Assembly (NCBI GenBank): GCA_035575835.1
Contig: DATLXM010000072.1
Location: 1 to 42,413, forward strand
Source: Gaiellasilicea sp035575835
GTDB lineage: Bacteria; Actinomycetota; Thermoleophilia; Gaiellales; Gaiellaceae
Direction: 5' to 3'
Length of the DNA stretch: 42,413 nt
Part shown: positions 6,548-14,358 of the stretch, one piece after another
How positions within the stretch are numbered: position 1 is the first letter of the stretch
How the letters are laid out: each line of letters begins with the position of its first letter
Notes under the pieces: generated by a model
Told to the model about the DNA's origin: nothing
Databases searched by the model: none
What the model saw: only the letters and a program-made list of their open reading frames with translations
Translations under genes and position numbers: made by a program

Positions 6548-7999
6548 ATGACCATGACCAACCGGACGCGCTGGCTCGCGCTCCTCGTGCTCTGCCTCGG
6601 GGATCTGATGATCGTCCTGGACACCACGATCGTGAACGTCGCGCTCCCCTCGATCAGGGAGGACCTCGGCTTCTCGGAGACCTCGCTCGCGTGGGTCGTG
6701 AACGCATACCTCCTCACCTTCGGCGGCTTCCTCCTCCTGGGCGGCAAGCTCGGCGACCTCTTCGGTCACCGCCGCCTGTTCCTGAGCGGGATCTCGCTCT
6801 TCACGTTGGCCTCGATCGGCTGCGGGCTCGCGACCTCCCAGGGAGCCCTGATCGCCGCTCGCGCCGTCCAGGGGCTCGGCGGCGCGGTCGTCTCGGCGGT
6901 CGCCTTCTCCCTGATCATGTTCCTCTTCACCGAGCCGGCGGAGCGCGCGAAGGCGATGGGCGTCTTCGGATTCGTGCTCGCCGGGGGCGGGAGCCTCGGC
7001 GTTCTCCTCGGCGGAGTGCTCACCGACGTGCTTGCGTGGAACTGGATCTTCCTCGTCAACGTCCCGATCGGGATCGCAGTCGTGGCGCTCTCCCTGCGCC
7101 TGCTGGCGCCGGGAAGTCGGACGGCACCGCCGGGACGGCTCGACGTCGCTGGGGCAGTCACGGTGACGCTCTCGCTCATGCTCGCCGTCTACGCGATCGT
7201 CAAGGGCAACGAGGTGGGCTGGGCGACCGGCCGGACGCTCGGCCTGCTCGGCGGCTCCGTGGCGCTGCTCGCGCTCTTCCTCCTGATCGAGGCGCGACAC
7301 CGCTCGCCCCTGATGCCGCTCGGGCTCTTCAAGCTGCGTAGCGTGGCCGTCTCGAACGTCGTCGGCGTCCTCTGGGCCGCGGCGATGTTCGCGTGGTTCT
7401 TCGTCTCGGCGCTCTACCTCCAACTCGTGCTCGGCTACAGCCCGCTCGAGGTGGGACTCGCGTTCCTGCCGGCCAACCTGATCATGGGCGCGTTCTCGCT
7501 CGGCCTCTCGGCGAAGCTCGTGCTGCGTTTCGGCCTGCGCAAGCCGCTCGCAGCAGGGCTTCTCGTCGCCGCTGCGGGACTGCTGCTCTTCGCGCGCGCT
7601 CCGGTGGACGGCAGCTTCGTCGTCGACGTCCTCCCGAGCATGATCCTGCTCGGAATCGGCGCAGGCTTGGCCTTCAACCCGGTTCTCCTGGCGGCGATGA
7701 GCGAGGTCGAGCCGAGCCAGTCAGGGCTCGCCTCGGGCGTCGTCAACACCTCTTTCATGATGGGGGGCGCGCTCGGGCTCGCGGTTCTCGTCAGCCTCGC
7801 CGCCGCGCGCTCCGACACCCTCAGCGCCTCCGGGGAGGGGCCTCTCGCCGCGCTCAACGGCGGCTACCACGCCGCGTTCCTCGTCGGCGCATTGTTCGCT
7901 GTCGCCGCAGCGACGATCGGAGCGACCCTGCTCCGCGACTCCCCCTCGCCCGCGGGCGAGACCACTCTCGGCGCACCCGCAACCGCACCCGCAGACTGA
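6548..7999 (+). CDS. MFS drug exporter, DHA2 (EmrB/QacA) family
   Basis: 483 residues with about 14 predicted membrane helices, the DHA2 size. Motif D-like LDTTIVNVALPSI in helix 1 and motif A GGKLGDLFGHRR between helices 2 and 3 are present. Motif C-like glycine-rich GVFGFVLAGGGSLGVLLGG lies in helix 5. This family exports hydrophobic compounds or antibiotics by proton antiport; the substrate cannot be told. ATG 6548 is preceded by AAAGGGA. The VOC gene follows after 11 bp and is probably co-transcribed, which hints at a resistance pair. Confidence 0.9.
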   Translation: MTMTNRTRWLALLVLCLGDLMIVLDTTIVNVALPSIREDLGFSETSLAWVVNAYLLTFGGFLLLGGKLGDLFGHRRLFLSGISLFTLASIGCGLATSQGALIAARAVQGLGGAVVSAVAFSLIMFLFTEPAERAKAMGVFGFVLAGGGSLGVLLGGVLTDVLAWNWIFLVNVPIGIAVVALSLRLLAPGSRTAPPGRLDVAGAVTVTLSLMLAVYAIVKGNEVGWATGRTLGLLGGSVALLALFLLIEARHRSPLMPLGLFKLRSVAVSNVVGVLWAAAMFAWFFVSALYLQLVLGYSPLEVGLAFLPANLIMGAFSLGLSAKLVLRFGLRKPLAAGLLVAAAGLLLFARAPVDGSFVVDVLPSMILLGIGAGLAFNPVLLAAMSEVEPSQSGLASGVVNTSFMMGGALGLAVLVSLAAARSDTLSASGEGPLAALNGGYHAAFLVGALFAVAAATIGATLLRDSPSPAGETTLGAPATAPAD

Positions 8000-8010
8000 G
8001 AGGACGACCG

Positions 8011-8385
8011 ATGTTCAAGAACACGAAAGCCTTCTCCAGCTTCGCCGTCGATGACGTACCCGCGGCGAAACGGTTCTACGGAGAAACACTCGGACTCGAG
8101 CTGACCGAGGAGATGAGCGGGCTCGACCTACACCTGTCCGGCGGCGGCGAGGTCTTCGTCTACCCGAAGCCGGATCACACCCCGGCGAGCTTCACCGTCC
8201 TCAACTTCCCCGTCGAGGACGTCGACGCGGCGGTCGATCGGTTGACCGAGGCCGGAGTGCGCTTCGAGCGGTACGAGGAGCTCGGGACGGACGAGAAGGG
8301 GATCGCGCGCGGCAACGAGGGCCCAACGATCGCGTGGTTCAAGGATCCGGCCGGGAACATCCTCTCCGTGCTCGAAGGGCCCTAG
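8011..8385 (+). CDS. VOC (glyoxalase/bleomycin-resistance) superfamily protein
   Basis: 124 residues starting MFKNTKAFSS; GAGAGGA lies about 8 bases upstream. Two beta-alpha-beta-beta-beta modules are seen, the first around FAVDDVPAAKRFYGETLGLE and the second around FPVEDVDAAVDRLTEAGV, ending WFKDPAGNILSVLE. The C-terminal Glu is a typical VOC metal ligand; the position where a His ligand is often found reads FAVDD. Members are lyases, dioxygenases or drug-binding proteins, and the specific role is unknown. Its position 11 bp after the DHA2 exporter suggests co-expression. Confidence 0.85.
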   Translation: MFKNTKAFSSFAVDDVPAAKRFYGETLGLELTEEMSGLDLHLSGGGEVFVYPKPDHTPASFTVLNFPVEDVDAAVDRLTEAGVRFERYEELGTDEKGIARGNEGPTIAWFKDPAGNILSVLEGP

Positions 8386-8406
8386 CCGCTCGAGCGACAG
8401 GCGCTG

Positions 8407-9477
8407 CTACTTCTTGGCCTGGCCGGGTGGGAGGCTGATCGGCTCGGCAGGCGGCGTGACGACCGGGCTCAAGGTGGAAGACGGCGTGCTCGTAATCGTC
8501 GTCGGCGAGGACGGCCCGATCGTCGCGGCAGCGGCCGCCGGCGCGATCGAGAAGCCGAGGCCGCCGCGGTCGCGTCCGTTGCACTGGTGCCCAGGCTGCG
8601 GGTCGCGCGGGCCGCCGTGCTGGGCGCCGAAGTCGGCGTCGCCGGTGGTCACGAGCCCGATCTCGCCGTACGGCTCGCCGTTCCGGCTCGCGTCGCCGCC
8701 GCGGGTCGGGTCCGCGCCGTCGGCCTTCGAAGCGGCGTAGAGGAACGCGCGATTCGAGGGCGAGCCGGCGCGCGTGATCGTCTGCTCGCCGAAGGGCGAG
8801 AACGGGACGAGATAGCTGTTGAACTCGCCGGCCCAGTCGTAGAGGCGGTCAGTGGAGGTGTTCGCGATCAGGACGTCGCGCCCGGCGCCGCCGAAGGCCA
8901 GGTCGGCAAAGGTCGGAGCGGTAGCGCGCGGATCCGGGACGTTGTTCGCCCGGGGGTCGCCGGTGCCGGCGGTGGAGTCGAGATCGTCGTCGGCCCGGAG
9001 CAGGTCGTCGCCGTAGCCGCCGTAGAGGTGATCCTCGTTCGTGCCGCCGACGAGCCAGTCGTTGCCGGCCGGCGAGCGGTTGCCCCAGATCACGTTGTAG
9101 TAGGCGCTCGAGAGGCTGTTTCCACAGCCCGCTGCGCGCCCGCAGAGAATCGGAAAGATCGAGGGGGGCGGGTTGCTCGACCAGTTGGTCACGAAGAGAC
9201 CAGCGAGCGTGTCCTGGAAGGAGACGGTGCCGACGCTCGTGAGCGCCTCACCCGGGTTCTCCTGCCCCTCGGTCGTCCAGGCCAGTACGAACGCGGCGCC
9301 CTTCTGCTCCTTGACCGTGACCTTCTCCTTGGTCGGGACGGAGTTGTAGGCGCTGTCCGTCCACTCGTAGACCCACGACGCGTCGGCCGGATGCGGCAGC
9401 CAGTCGTCCGCGGACGCAGGCGCGGCGAAGCCGAGGCAGACGACGAGCGCTGCGATGATGGACGACCCCCGAAGCAC
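8407..9477 (-). CDS. Secreted protein with RTX-type repeats
   Basis: 356 residues. An N-terminal signal peptide (GSSIIAALVVCLGFAAPASA) is followed by a unique domain (DDWLPHPADASWVYEW). A short calcium-binding-like block follows at about residues 140-210 with HLYGGYGDDLLRADDD and LAFGGAGRDVLIANTS, then a domain with RLYDWAGEFNSYLVPFSPFG. The end is low-complexity, rich in Thr, Ser and Pro. RTX repeats bind calcium and fold outside the cell. The start is GTG 9477. No type I secretion genes are nearby; the signal peptide suggests Sec export. It converges on the VOC gene. Function unknown. Confidence 0.75.
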   Translation of the reverse strand: MLRGSSIIAALVVCLGFAAPASADDWLPHPADASWVYEWTDSAYNSVPTKEKVTVKEQKGAAFVLAWTTEGQENPGEALTSVGTVSFQDTLAGLFVTNWSSNPPPSIFPILCGRAAGCGNSLSSAYYNVIWGNRSPAGNDWLVGGTNEDHLYGGYGDDLLRADDDLDSTAGTGDPRANNVPDPRATAPTFADLAFGGAGRDVLIANTSTDRLYDWAGEFNSYLVPFSPFGEQTITRAGSPSNRAFLYAASKADGADPTRGGDASRNGEPYGEIGLVTTGDADFGAQHGGPRDPQPGHQCNGRDRGGLGFSIAPAAAAATIGPSSPTTITSTPSSTLSPVVTPPAEPISLPPGQAKK

Positions 9478-9581
9478 GGCGCCACTTTAACCCCGGGCTC
9501 GCCGTTTCGGAGGACCCATTGGGCCTAAACTTGGAGGCACGTTGGTCCTAGTGGTCGGGAATCTCGACCTCGACTGGAGGT

Positions 9582-10409
9582 CTAGGCTGCGAGCCGGGTC
9601 AGCCGGGCCGGCTCATGGCGACGCGGGGCGAGGGCCGGGACCTGTCCCGACGAGGCGGCGGGCCTGGCGACGAGGAGCCTCGCTCCCACCCAGGCGACGA
9701 CGATCACGATGCCGCCCGCGACCGCGTCGAAGAGGAAGTGATTCCCCGTGGCGACGATGATGAAGAGCATCACGGCCGGGTAGGCGGCGCCTGCCGCCCG
9801 GACGATCCGACTCCGGGCGAAGGCCGCGACGGCCGCCCCGACGAGGAGCGCATACCCGAAGTGGAGGCTCGGGACGGCGGCGATCGGGTTGTAGAAGCTG
9901 CCGAGGAGATCGGAGCTGAGGTTGATTCCCCCGTGCTCGCTGACCGTGTCCACGAAGCCGAGATTCGAGAGCCGCGGCGGCGCCGCGGGATAGACGACGT
10001 AACCGACGAGCGCGATCGCCGTCGAGAGGATCAGGGTCGTCCGGACGAGCGGGAAGCGGTCGCGGTGAGCACGGTAGACCCAGACGAGGACGGCCGCCGT
10101 GAGGACGAGGTGGAAGGCGATGTACGCGAATCCGAGCGCGCTCGGAAGCCCGGGGATCCCCTGTGCCCAGTTCTGGACGCTGCGCTCGCCGAACACGTTC
10201 AGCCGCTGCTCGAGCGCGACGATGTTCGCGGTGTTGCGGTGCGCCGCGGCGAAGTCGAGCTCGCCGAAGCCACGCACGAGCTCGTAGAGGCCGTAGAGCC
10301 CGAAGAGCGCTACGACCTCCACCGCGCCACGATGGGGAGAGGCGAGGGCGCCGCGCCAGGCAAGGTGCGAGTGGAGGCGGCGGCCGATCCAGTGGAGGTC
10401 GAGCGACAT
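9582..10409 (-). CDS. PAP2-family membrane phosphatase / inositol-phosphotransferase-like
   Basis: 275 residues with about six membrane helices. The phosphatase motifs are YPAAPPRL (motif 1-like), VPSLHFGYAL (motif 2, PSxH) and a last motif, GNHFLFDAVAGG (HxxxD). This arrangement is that of the PAP2_3 / AurA-like subfamily, which includes phospholipid phosphatases and inositol phosphorylceramide synthase-like enzymes. Substrate unknown. The active site would face the extracytoplasmic side. ATG 10409. It lies downstream of the two-component pair on the same strand, with a 92-bp gap holding a short hairpin. Confidence 0.8.
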   Translation of the reverse strand: MSLDLHWIGRRLHSHLAWRGALASPHRGAVEVVALFGLYGLYELVRGFGELDFAAAHRNTANIVALEQRLNVFGERSVQNWAQGIPGLPSALGFAYIAFHLVLTAAVLVWVYRAHRDRFPLVRTTLILSTAIALVGYVVYPAAPPRLSNLGFVDTVSEHGGINLSSDLLGSFYNPIAAVPSLHFGYALLVGAAVAAFARSRIVRAAGAAYPAVMLFIIVATGNHFLFDAVAGGIVIVVAWVGARLLVARPAASSGQVPALAPRRHEPARLTRLAA

Positions 10410-10476
10410 GCTCCGAACTTACGCGTCTCGATCCCGCCCGACAGTACGGCTATCCCGACCATTTCAGTGGCGCGGG

Positions 10477-10492
10477 CCGTGCATCTGCACGG
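10477..10492 (-). terminator. Short hairpin after the response-regulator gene
   Basis: CCGTGCA and TGCACGG form a 7-bp stem with a 2-nt centre, ten bases after the response-regulator stop codon. There is no U-rich tail, so it would be a weak or Rho-assisted terminator. Confidence 0.3.
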
Positions 10493-10501
10493 GGACGACT
10501 C

Positions 10502-11179
10502 CTAGGCCGACGCGGCACCTGGCTGGATGAGCCCGCTCTCGTACGCGTAGACGACCGCCTGCACCCGATCGCGGAGATCGAGCTTCATCAGGATCCGGGC
10601 GACGTGCGTCTTCACCGTCGTCTCGCTGACGAAGAGATCCTTGGCGATCTCCGCGTTCGAAAGACCACGGGCCATGAACCCGAGCACCTCGAGCTCGCGC
10701 GCGGTGAGGTCGGCGATCGTCGGCGGGAGGCTCGCCTCCATCGTGCTCGGGGGCCGGCGGATGAACTCCTCGATCACGCGCTTCGTGATCGTGGGCGAGA
10801 GCAGCGCGTCGCCGGAGGCGATCACGTGGATTGCCGAGACGAGCTGCTCCGGGGGCGTGTCCTTGAGGAGGAAGCCGCTGGCCCCTGCGCGGAGAGCCTC
10901 GTAGACGTATTCGTCGAGGTCGAAGGTCGTCAGCATCAGCACGCGCGGGCCGGCGTTGCCGTCTCCGACCATCCTTCTCGTCGCCTCGAGGCCGTCCAGG
11001 TTCGGCATCCGGATGTCCATCAGGACGACGTCCGGGGAGTGCTCGCGAACCGCCTCGAGCGCGTCGAGCCCGTCGCTCGCCTCGCCGACGATCTCGATTC
11101 CGGCCTCCGCTTCGAGGATCATCCGGAAGCCGGTGCGGACGAGTGCCTGATCGTCGACGATGAGGACTCGCACGCTCAC
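10502..11179 (-). CDS. NarL/LuxR-family response regulator
   Basis: 225 residues. The receiver domain (1-120) has the acidic pair DD at 9-10, phospho-acceptor D55 in VVLMDIRMP, a Thr in MLTTF and Lys in FLLKD. A LuxR-type helix-turn-helix sits at about 155-215 (LTARELEVLGFMARGLSNAE, then VSETTVKTHVARIL). It is activated by phosphorylation and binds DNA as a dimer; the targets are unknown. Its GTG start overlaps the stop of the kinase gene (GTGA), so the two are translated together and form a cognate pair. Confidence 0.93.
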   Translation of the reverse strand: MSVRVLIVDDQALVRTGFRMILEAEAGIEIVGEASDGLDALEAVREHSPDVVLMDIRMPNLDGLEATRRMVGDGNAGPRVLMLTTFDLDEYVYEALRAGASGFLLKDTPPEQLVSAIHVIASGDALLSPTITKRVIEEFIRRPPSTMEASLPPTIADLTARELEVLGFMARGLSNAEIAKDLFVSETTVKTHVARILMKLDLRDRVQAVVYAYESGLIQPGAASA

Positions 11180-11889
11180 GGCGCTGATCCTGTCACGGGC
11201 AGCCGCGCCGAGATGGTGTACCCGCCGCCGGGCCGCGGCCCGGCCGTCAGCTCGCCCCCGCAGAGGGCGACCCGCTCGCGCATCCCGACGAGCCCACGCC
11301 CGAAGCCGTCGCCGCTCGAGTCGGCGACACCGTCGTTCGCGACCTCGACCTCGATCTGGTCGGTGCCGAAGCGGATCGCCACCCAGGCCCGGGCCGGGCC
11401 GGCGTGCTCGAGGGTGTTCGTCAAGGCCTCCTGGACGATTCTGTAGGCGGAGAGGTCGATTCCCGGGGGAAGGCTGATCTGCTCGCCCTCGTACCTCAGC
11501 TCGACGGGAAGTCCGGCCTCCCGAACCTGTGCGACGAGACTCGTGAGCGACGCGAGCCCGGGCTGCGGGGCGAGCGCGGGGACCTCGCCTTCCTGACGAA
11601 GAACGGCCAGGAGCCGGCGCATCTCGGTCAGGGTCTCGCGCCCCGTCTCCTCGACGGTGAGCAGCGCCTCGCGTTCGCGCTGCTGCTCAGGCGCGAGCAG
11701 CCGGCGTACGGCGCCGGCCTGAACCGTCATCACGCTGACCGAATGGGCGACGACGTCGTGGAGCTCGCGGGCGATTCTCCCGCGCTCCTCCTCGATCGCG
11801 CGCAAGGCGTCGGCGGCGGCCAAATGCTCGACTCCCGTCTCCGGCGCGCGGAGGAGGCGCCGGACGAGCTTCGGCAAGCGGACGCTCAC
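11176..11889 (-). CDS. Cytoplasmic sensor histidine kinase (HisKA_3 type)
   Basis: 237 residues, short for this family because no sensor or membrane part is present. The HisKA_3 dimerisation domain carries the phospho-acceptor H44 in RIARELHDVVAHS. The ATPase domain follows from about 130, with the N box YRIVQEALTNTLEHA and a G box GRGLVGMRERV. It phosphorylates the adjacent response regulator. Lacking transmembrane helices, it may sense through a partner or be a truncated descendant of the usual four-helix NarX-like kinases. The start is GTG 11889, with TACCGT six bases upstream. Confidence 0.9.
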   Translation of the reverse strand: MSVRLPKLVRRLLRAPETGVEHLAAADALRAIEEERGRIARELHDVVAHSVSVMTVQAGAVRRLLAPEQQREREALLTVEETGRETLTEMRRLLAVLRQEGEVPALAPQPGLASLTSLVAQVREAGLPVELRYEGEQISLPPGIDLSAYRIVQEALTNTLEHAGPARAWVAIRFGTDQIEVEVANDGVADSSGDGFGRGLVGMRERVALCGGELTAGPRPGGGYTISARLPVTGSAP

Positions 11890-11975
11890 GAACCGACGGT
11901 ACTCAACCGCGGTTCCCGCGGCGTCATCCGCGGCGACGACCCCCGGTCATCCCTGAGGAGGAGGCCAGCCCCCTC

Positions 11976-11981
11976 TAGGCT
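11976..11981 (+). promoter_or_regulatory. Putative -10 box of glpK (leaderless)
   Basis: TAGGCT ends six bases before the glpK ATG. A GAGGAGG stretch lies about 25 bases upstream of the ATG, too far to serve as the ribosome site. Together these suggest a leaderless transcript. Confidence 0.35.
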
Positions 11982-11987
11982 CCGCGC

Positions 11988-13394
11988 ATGCTGCTCGCGA
12001 TCGACCAGGGCACGACGGGAACGACCTGTCTCGTCGTGGACGAGAGCTTCGAGATCCTCGGTCGGGGCTACAGCGAGCTCGCGCAGCACTTCCCCGCACC
12101 CGGCCTCGTCGAGCACGAGCCCGAGGAGATCTGGGAGACGGTGCTCGCGGCTGCCGAGACGGCCCTCAGGGACGCGGACGTCTCGGCGGGCGAGCTGCGC
12201 GCGCTCGGGATCGCGAACCAGCGCGAGACGACTCTCGTCTGGGATCGCTCGACCGGCCGACCGGTCGGCCGCGCGCTCGTCTGGCAGGACCGGAGGACGG
12301 CGGCGCGCTGCGCCGAGCTACCCGTCGACCTCATCCGGGAGCGCACCGGCCTCGTCCCCGACCCGTACTTCTCGGCGACGAAGCTCGAGTGGCTGCTCGC
12401 GCACACCGGCGCAGCGGGCGAGCTCGCTTTCGGAACCGTCGACTCCTGGCTCGCCTGGAAGCTGACGGGCGACCACCTCACCGACGTGACGAACGCCTCG
12501 CGGACGATGCTCTTCGCGATCGGCGAGCTCGAATGGGACGACGAGCTGCTCGCCCTCTTCGGGGTGCCGAGATCGCTGCTCCCTCGCGTGGTGCCGTCGA
12601 GTGGCGCGCTTGGGGAGGCAGAGCTCTTCGGAGCCCGGGTGCCGCTGGCGGGGATCGCCGGCGACCAGCAGGCGGCGCTCATCGGCCAGCGCTGCCTGGA
12701 TCCCGGCCAGGCCAAGGTCACCTACGGCACCGGGGCCTTCGTGCTTGCGAACGCCGGCGAGGCGAGGCCGGAGCCGCGGGACGGGGTTCTCGCCACGGTC
12801 GCGTGGCAGCTGGGAGCCGAGCCGCCGGTCTACGCACTCGAGGGCTCCGTCTTCGTCGCCGGAGCAGCGATCCAGTGGCTCCGGGACGGGCTCGGGCTCG
12901 TGGCCGACCCCGCAGAGACCAGCGCAATCGCGGCCTCGCTCGAGGGAACCGCCGGCGTCTACTTCGTGCCGGCGCTCACCGGCCTCGGCGCGCCCCACTG
13001 GGCGCCGGAGGCGCGCGGCCTGATCACCGGGTTGACCCGGGGAACCGGACGCGAGCACCTCGTCCGTGCGGCACTGGAGGCAATCGCGTTCCAGACCCAC
13101 GACGTCCTCGGTGCGATGGATCTCCGGGTCGAGGTGCTTCGGGTCGACGGCGGTGCGGCCGCGAACACGTTCTTGCTCCAGTTCCAGGCGGACGTCGCAC
13201 GGGTCGCCGTGGAAGTGCCGGCCGAGCGGGAGGCGACGGCGCTCGGCGCAGCCTCGCTTGCCGCGCTTGGGGTGGGGCTCGAGCCACCACCGGCGATCCC
13301 TCCCGCCGCCCGTTACGAGCCGGAGCTCCCCGCAGCCGAGGCGGAACGCCTCGTCGCCGGCTGGAACGACGCCGTTCGGCGCACGCTGGCATGA
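11988..13394 (+). CDS. glpK: Glycerol kinase
   Basis: 468 residues of the FGGY carbohydrate kinase family. The N-terminal ATP-binding loop is LLAIDQGTTGTT (2-13). The GlpK-type substrate segment is NQRETTLVWDRSTGRPV with WQDRRTAARC, and GDQQAALIGQ and TYGTGAFVLAN are shared FGGY motifs. It is slightly shorter than E. coli GlpK (502). It phosphorylates glycerol to sn-glycerol-3-phosphate with ATP in the cytoplasm. No glycerol facilitator or GlpD is adjacent. Its stop overlaps the ATG of a methyltransferase gene (ATGA), indicating coupled translation. Confidence 0.93.
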   Translation: MLLAIDQGTTGTTCLVVDESFEILGRGYSELAQHFPAPGLVEHEPEEIWETVLAAAETALRDADVSAGELRALGIANQRETTLVWDRSTGRPVGRALVWQDRRTAARCAELPVDLIRERTGLVPDPYFSATKLEWLLAHTGAAGELAFGTVDSWLAWKLTGDHLTDVTNASRTMLFAIGELEWDDELLALFGVPRSLLPRVVPSSGALGEAELFGARVPLAGIAGDQQAALIGQRCLDPGQAKVTYGTGAFVLANAGEARPEPRDGVLATVAWQLGAEPPVYALEGSVFVAGAAIQWLRDGLGLVADPAETSAIAASLEGTAGVYFVPALTGLGAPHWAPEARGLITGLTRGTGREHLVRAALEAIAFQTHDVLGAMDLRVEVLRVDGGAAANTFLLQFQADVARVAVEVPAEREATALGAASLAALGVGLEPPPAIPPAARYEPELPAAEAERLVAGWNDAVRRTLA

Positions 13395-14062
13395 GCGAGT
13401 ACTCGAGCCGCTGGAGGGACACCTTCGGACGCGTCGATCCAACGAGAACCGAGGCCGACCTCGCGTTCCTCGTCGGGACTCTCCCGCTGCCGGAGTTCGC
13501 GCGGCTCCTCGACGTGCCCTGCGGGACGGGCCGCCACCTCCGTCCGCTGCGTGCGCTCGGCTACGACGTCACCGGCGTCGACGTCGATCCCGTCGCAGCG
13601 GGAGCGGCGGGCCACCACGCGCTCGTCGGGGACATGCGCGAGCTCGACGGGCTGCCCGGCGACTTCGACGGTGTCCTGAACATGTGGCAGAGCTTCGGCT
13701 ACTTCGACGAGCCGACGAACGAGCGCGTCCTCGGCTCGTTCGCCCGGCGGCTGCGTCCGGGCGGGCGACTCGTGCTGGACCTCCATAATCGCGCCTTCTT
13801 CGAACCGCGAAGCCCGAGCGAGCGAGCGCTCGGCGGTGGCGTCGTCGAACGAGCGACCTTCGAGGCCGGGCGGCGGCGCTGCGAGCTTCGGTACCCGGAC
13901 GGCGAGCTCGAGGTCTTCGAGTTCCAGCTCTACGAGCCGGGCGAACTGGTCGAGCTGGGAGCACCGCACGGGCTCGAGCCGGTGCTCGTCGAGGCCTCCG
14001 CTGACGAGCCCTTGCTGAGGCTCGTGCTCGAGCGCACTGCCCCGCCTCAGACCGCGGCGTAG
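13391..14062 (+). CDS. Class I SAM-dependent methyltransferase, downstream of glpK
   Basis: 223 residues. The SAM-binding fold starts at about residue 35, with motif I LLDVPCGTGRHLRPL, the acidic residue in VTGVDVDPVA, an ASP-type turn GDMRELDGLPGDFD and LRPGGRLVLDLHN as the post-II strand. Substrate unknown. The ATG lies inside the glpK stop, and the 3' end overlaps the convergent HxlR gene by 16 bp. A metabolic link with glycerol is suggested only by this coupling. Confidence 0.85.
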   Translation: MSEYSSRWRDTFGRVDPTRTEADLAFLVGTLPLPEFARLLDVPCGTGRHLRPLRALGYDVTGVDVDPVAAGAAGHHALVGDMRELDGLPGDFDGVLNMWQSFGYFDEPTNERVLGSFARRLRPGGRLVLDLHNRAFFEPRSPSERALGGGVVERATFEAGRRRCELRYPDGELEVFEFQLYEPGELVELGAPHGLEPVLVEASADEPLLRLVLERTAPPQTAA

Positions 14063-14358
14063 CGAACCACGGCGTCGACGACGATCTTGAGCCGGAGGCC
14101 CTCGTCGGTCAGCCGGTACTCGACCCTGGGCGGCCGAGCGTCGATCACGTGGCGGACGAGCACTCCGGCCTCTTCGAGCTCGACGAGGCGCAGCGCGAGC
14201 GTGCGCGGCGGGATCTCGCCGACCGCTTGCTTGAACTCGTTGAACCGGATCGCGCCTTCGTAGGAGGCCCAGAGGATCGAGACGATCCAACGGCGCTCGA
14301 GGAGGCCCGCCGCCTGGCGGACCTCCTCGGGCACCGGAGTGCAGCGTCTACACCGCAT
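14047..14358 (-). CDS. HxlR-family winged-helix regulator
   Basis: 103 residues covering the whole HxlR domain: EVRQAAGLLERRWIVSILWA, IRFNEFKQAVGEIPPRTLAL, then the wing RVEYRLTDEGLRL. The N-terminus has a CRRC pair; Cys residues at this position act as redox sensors in some HxlR proteins (HypR, YodB), so thiol sensing is possible. Its start overlaps the last 11 bp of lon, so it is coupled to lon translation, while its 3' end overlaps the convergent methyltransferase gene. The targets are unknown. Confidence 0.85.
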   Translation of the reverse strand: MRCRRCTPVPEEVRQAAGLLERRWIVSILWASYEGAIRFNEFKQAVGEIPPRTLALRLVELEEAGVLVRHVIDARPPRVEYRLTDEGLRLKIVVDAVVRYAAV

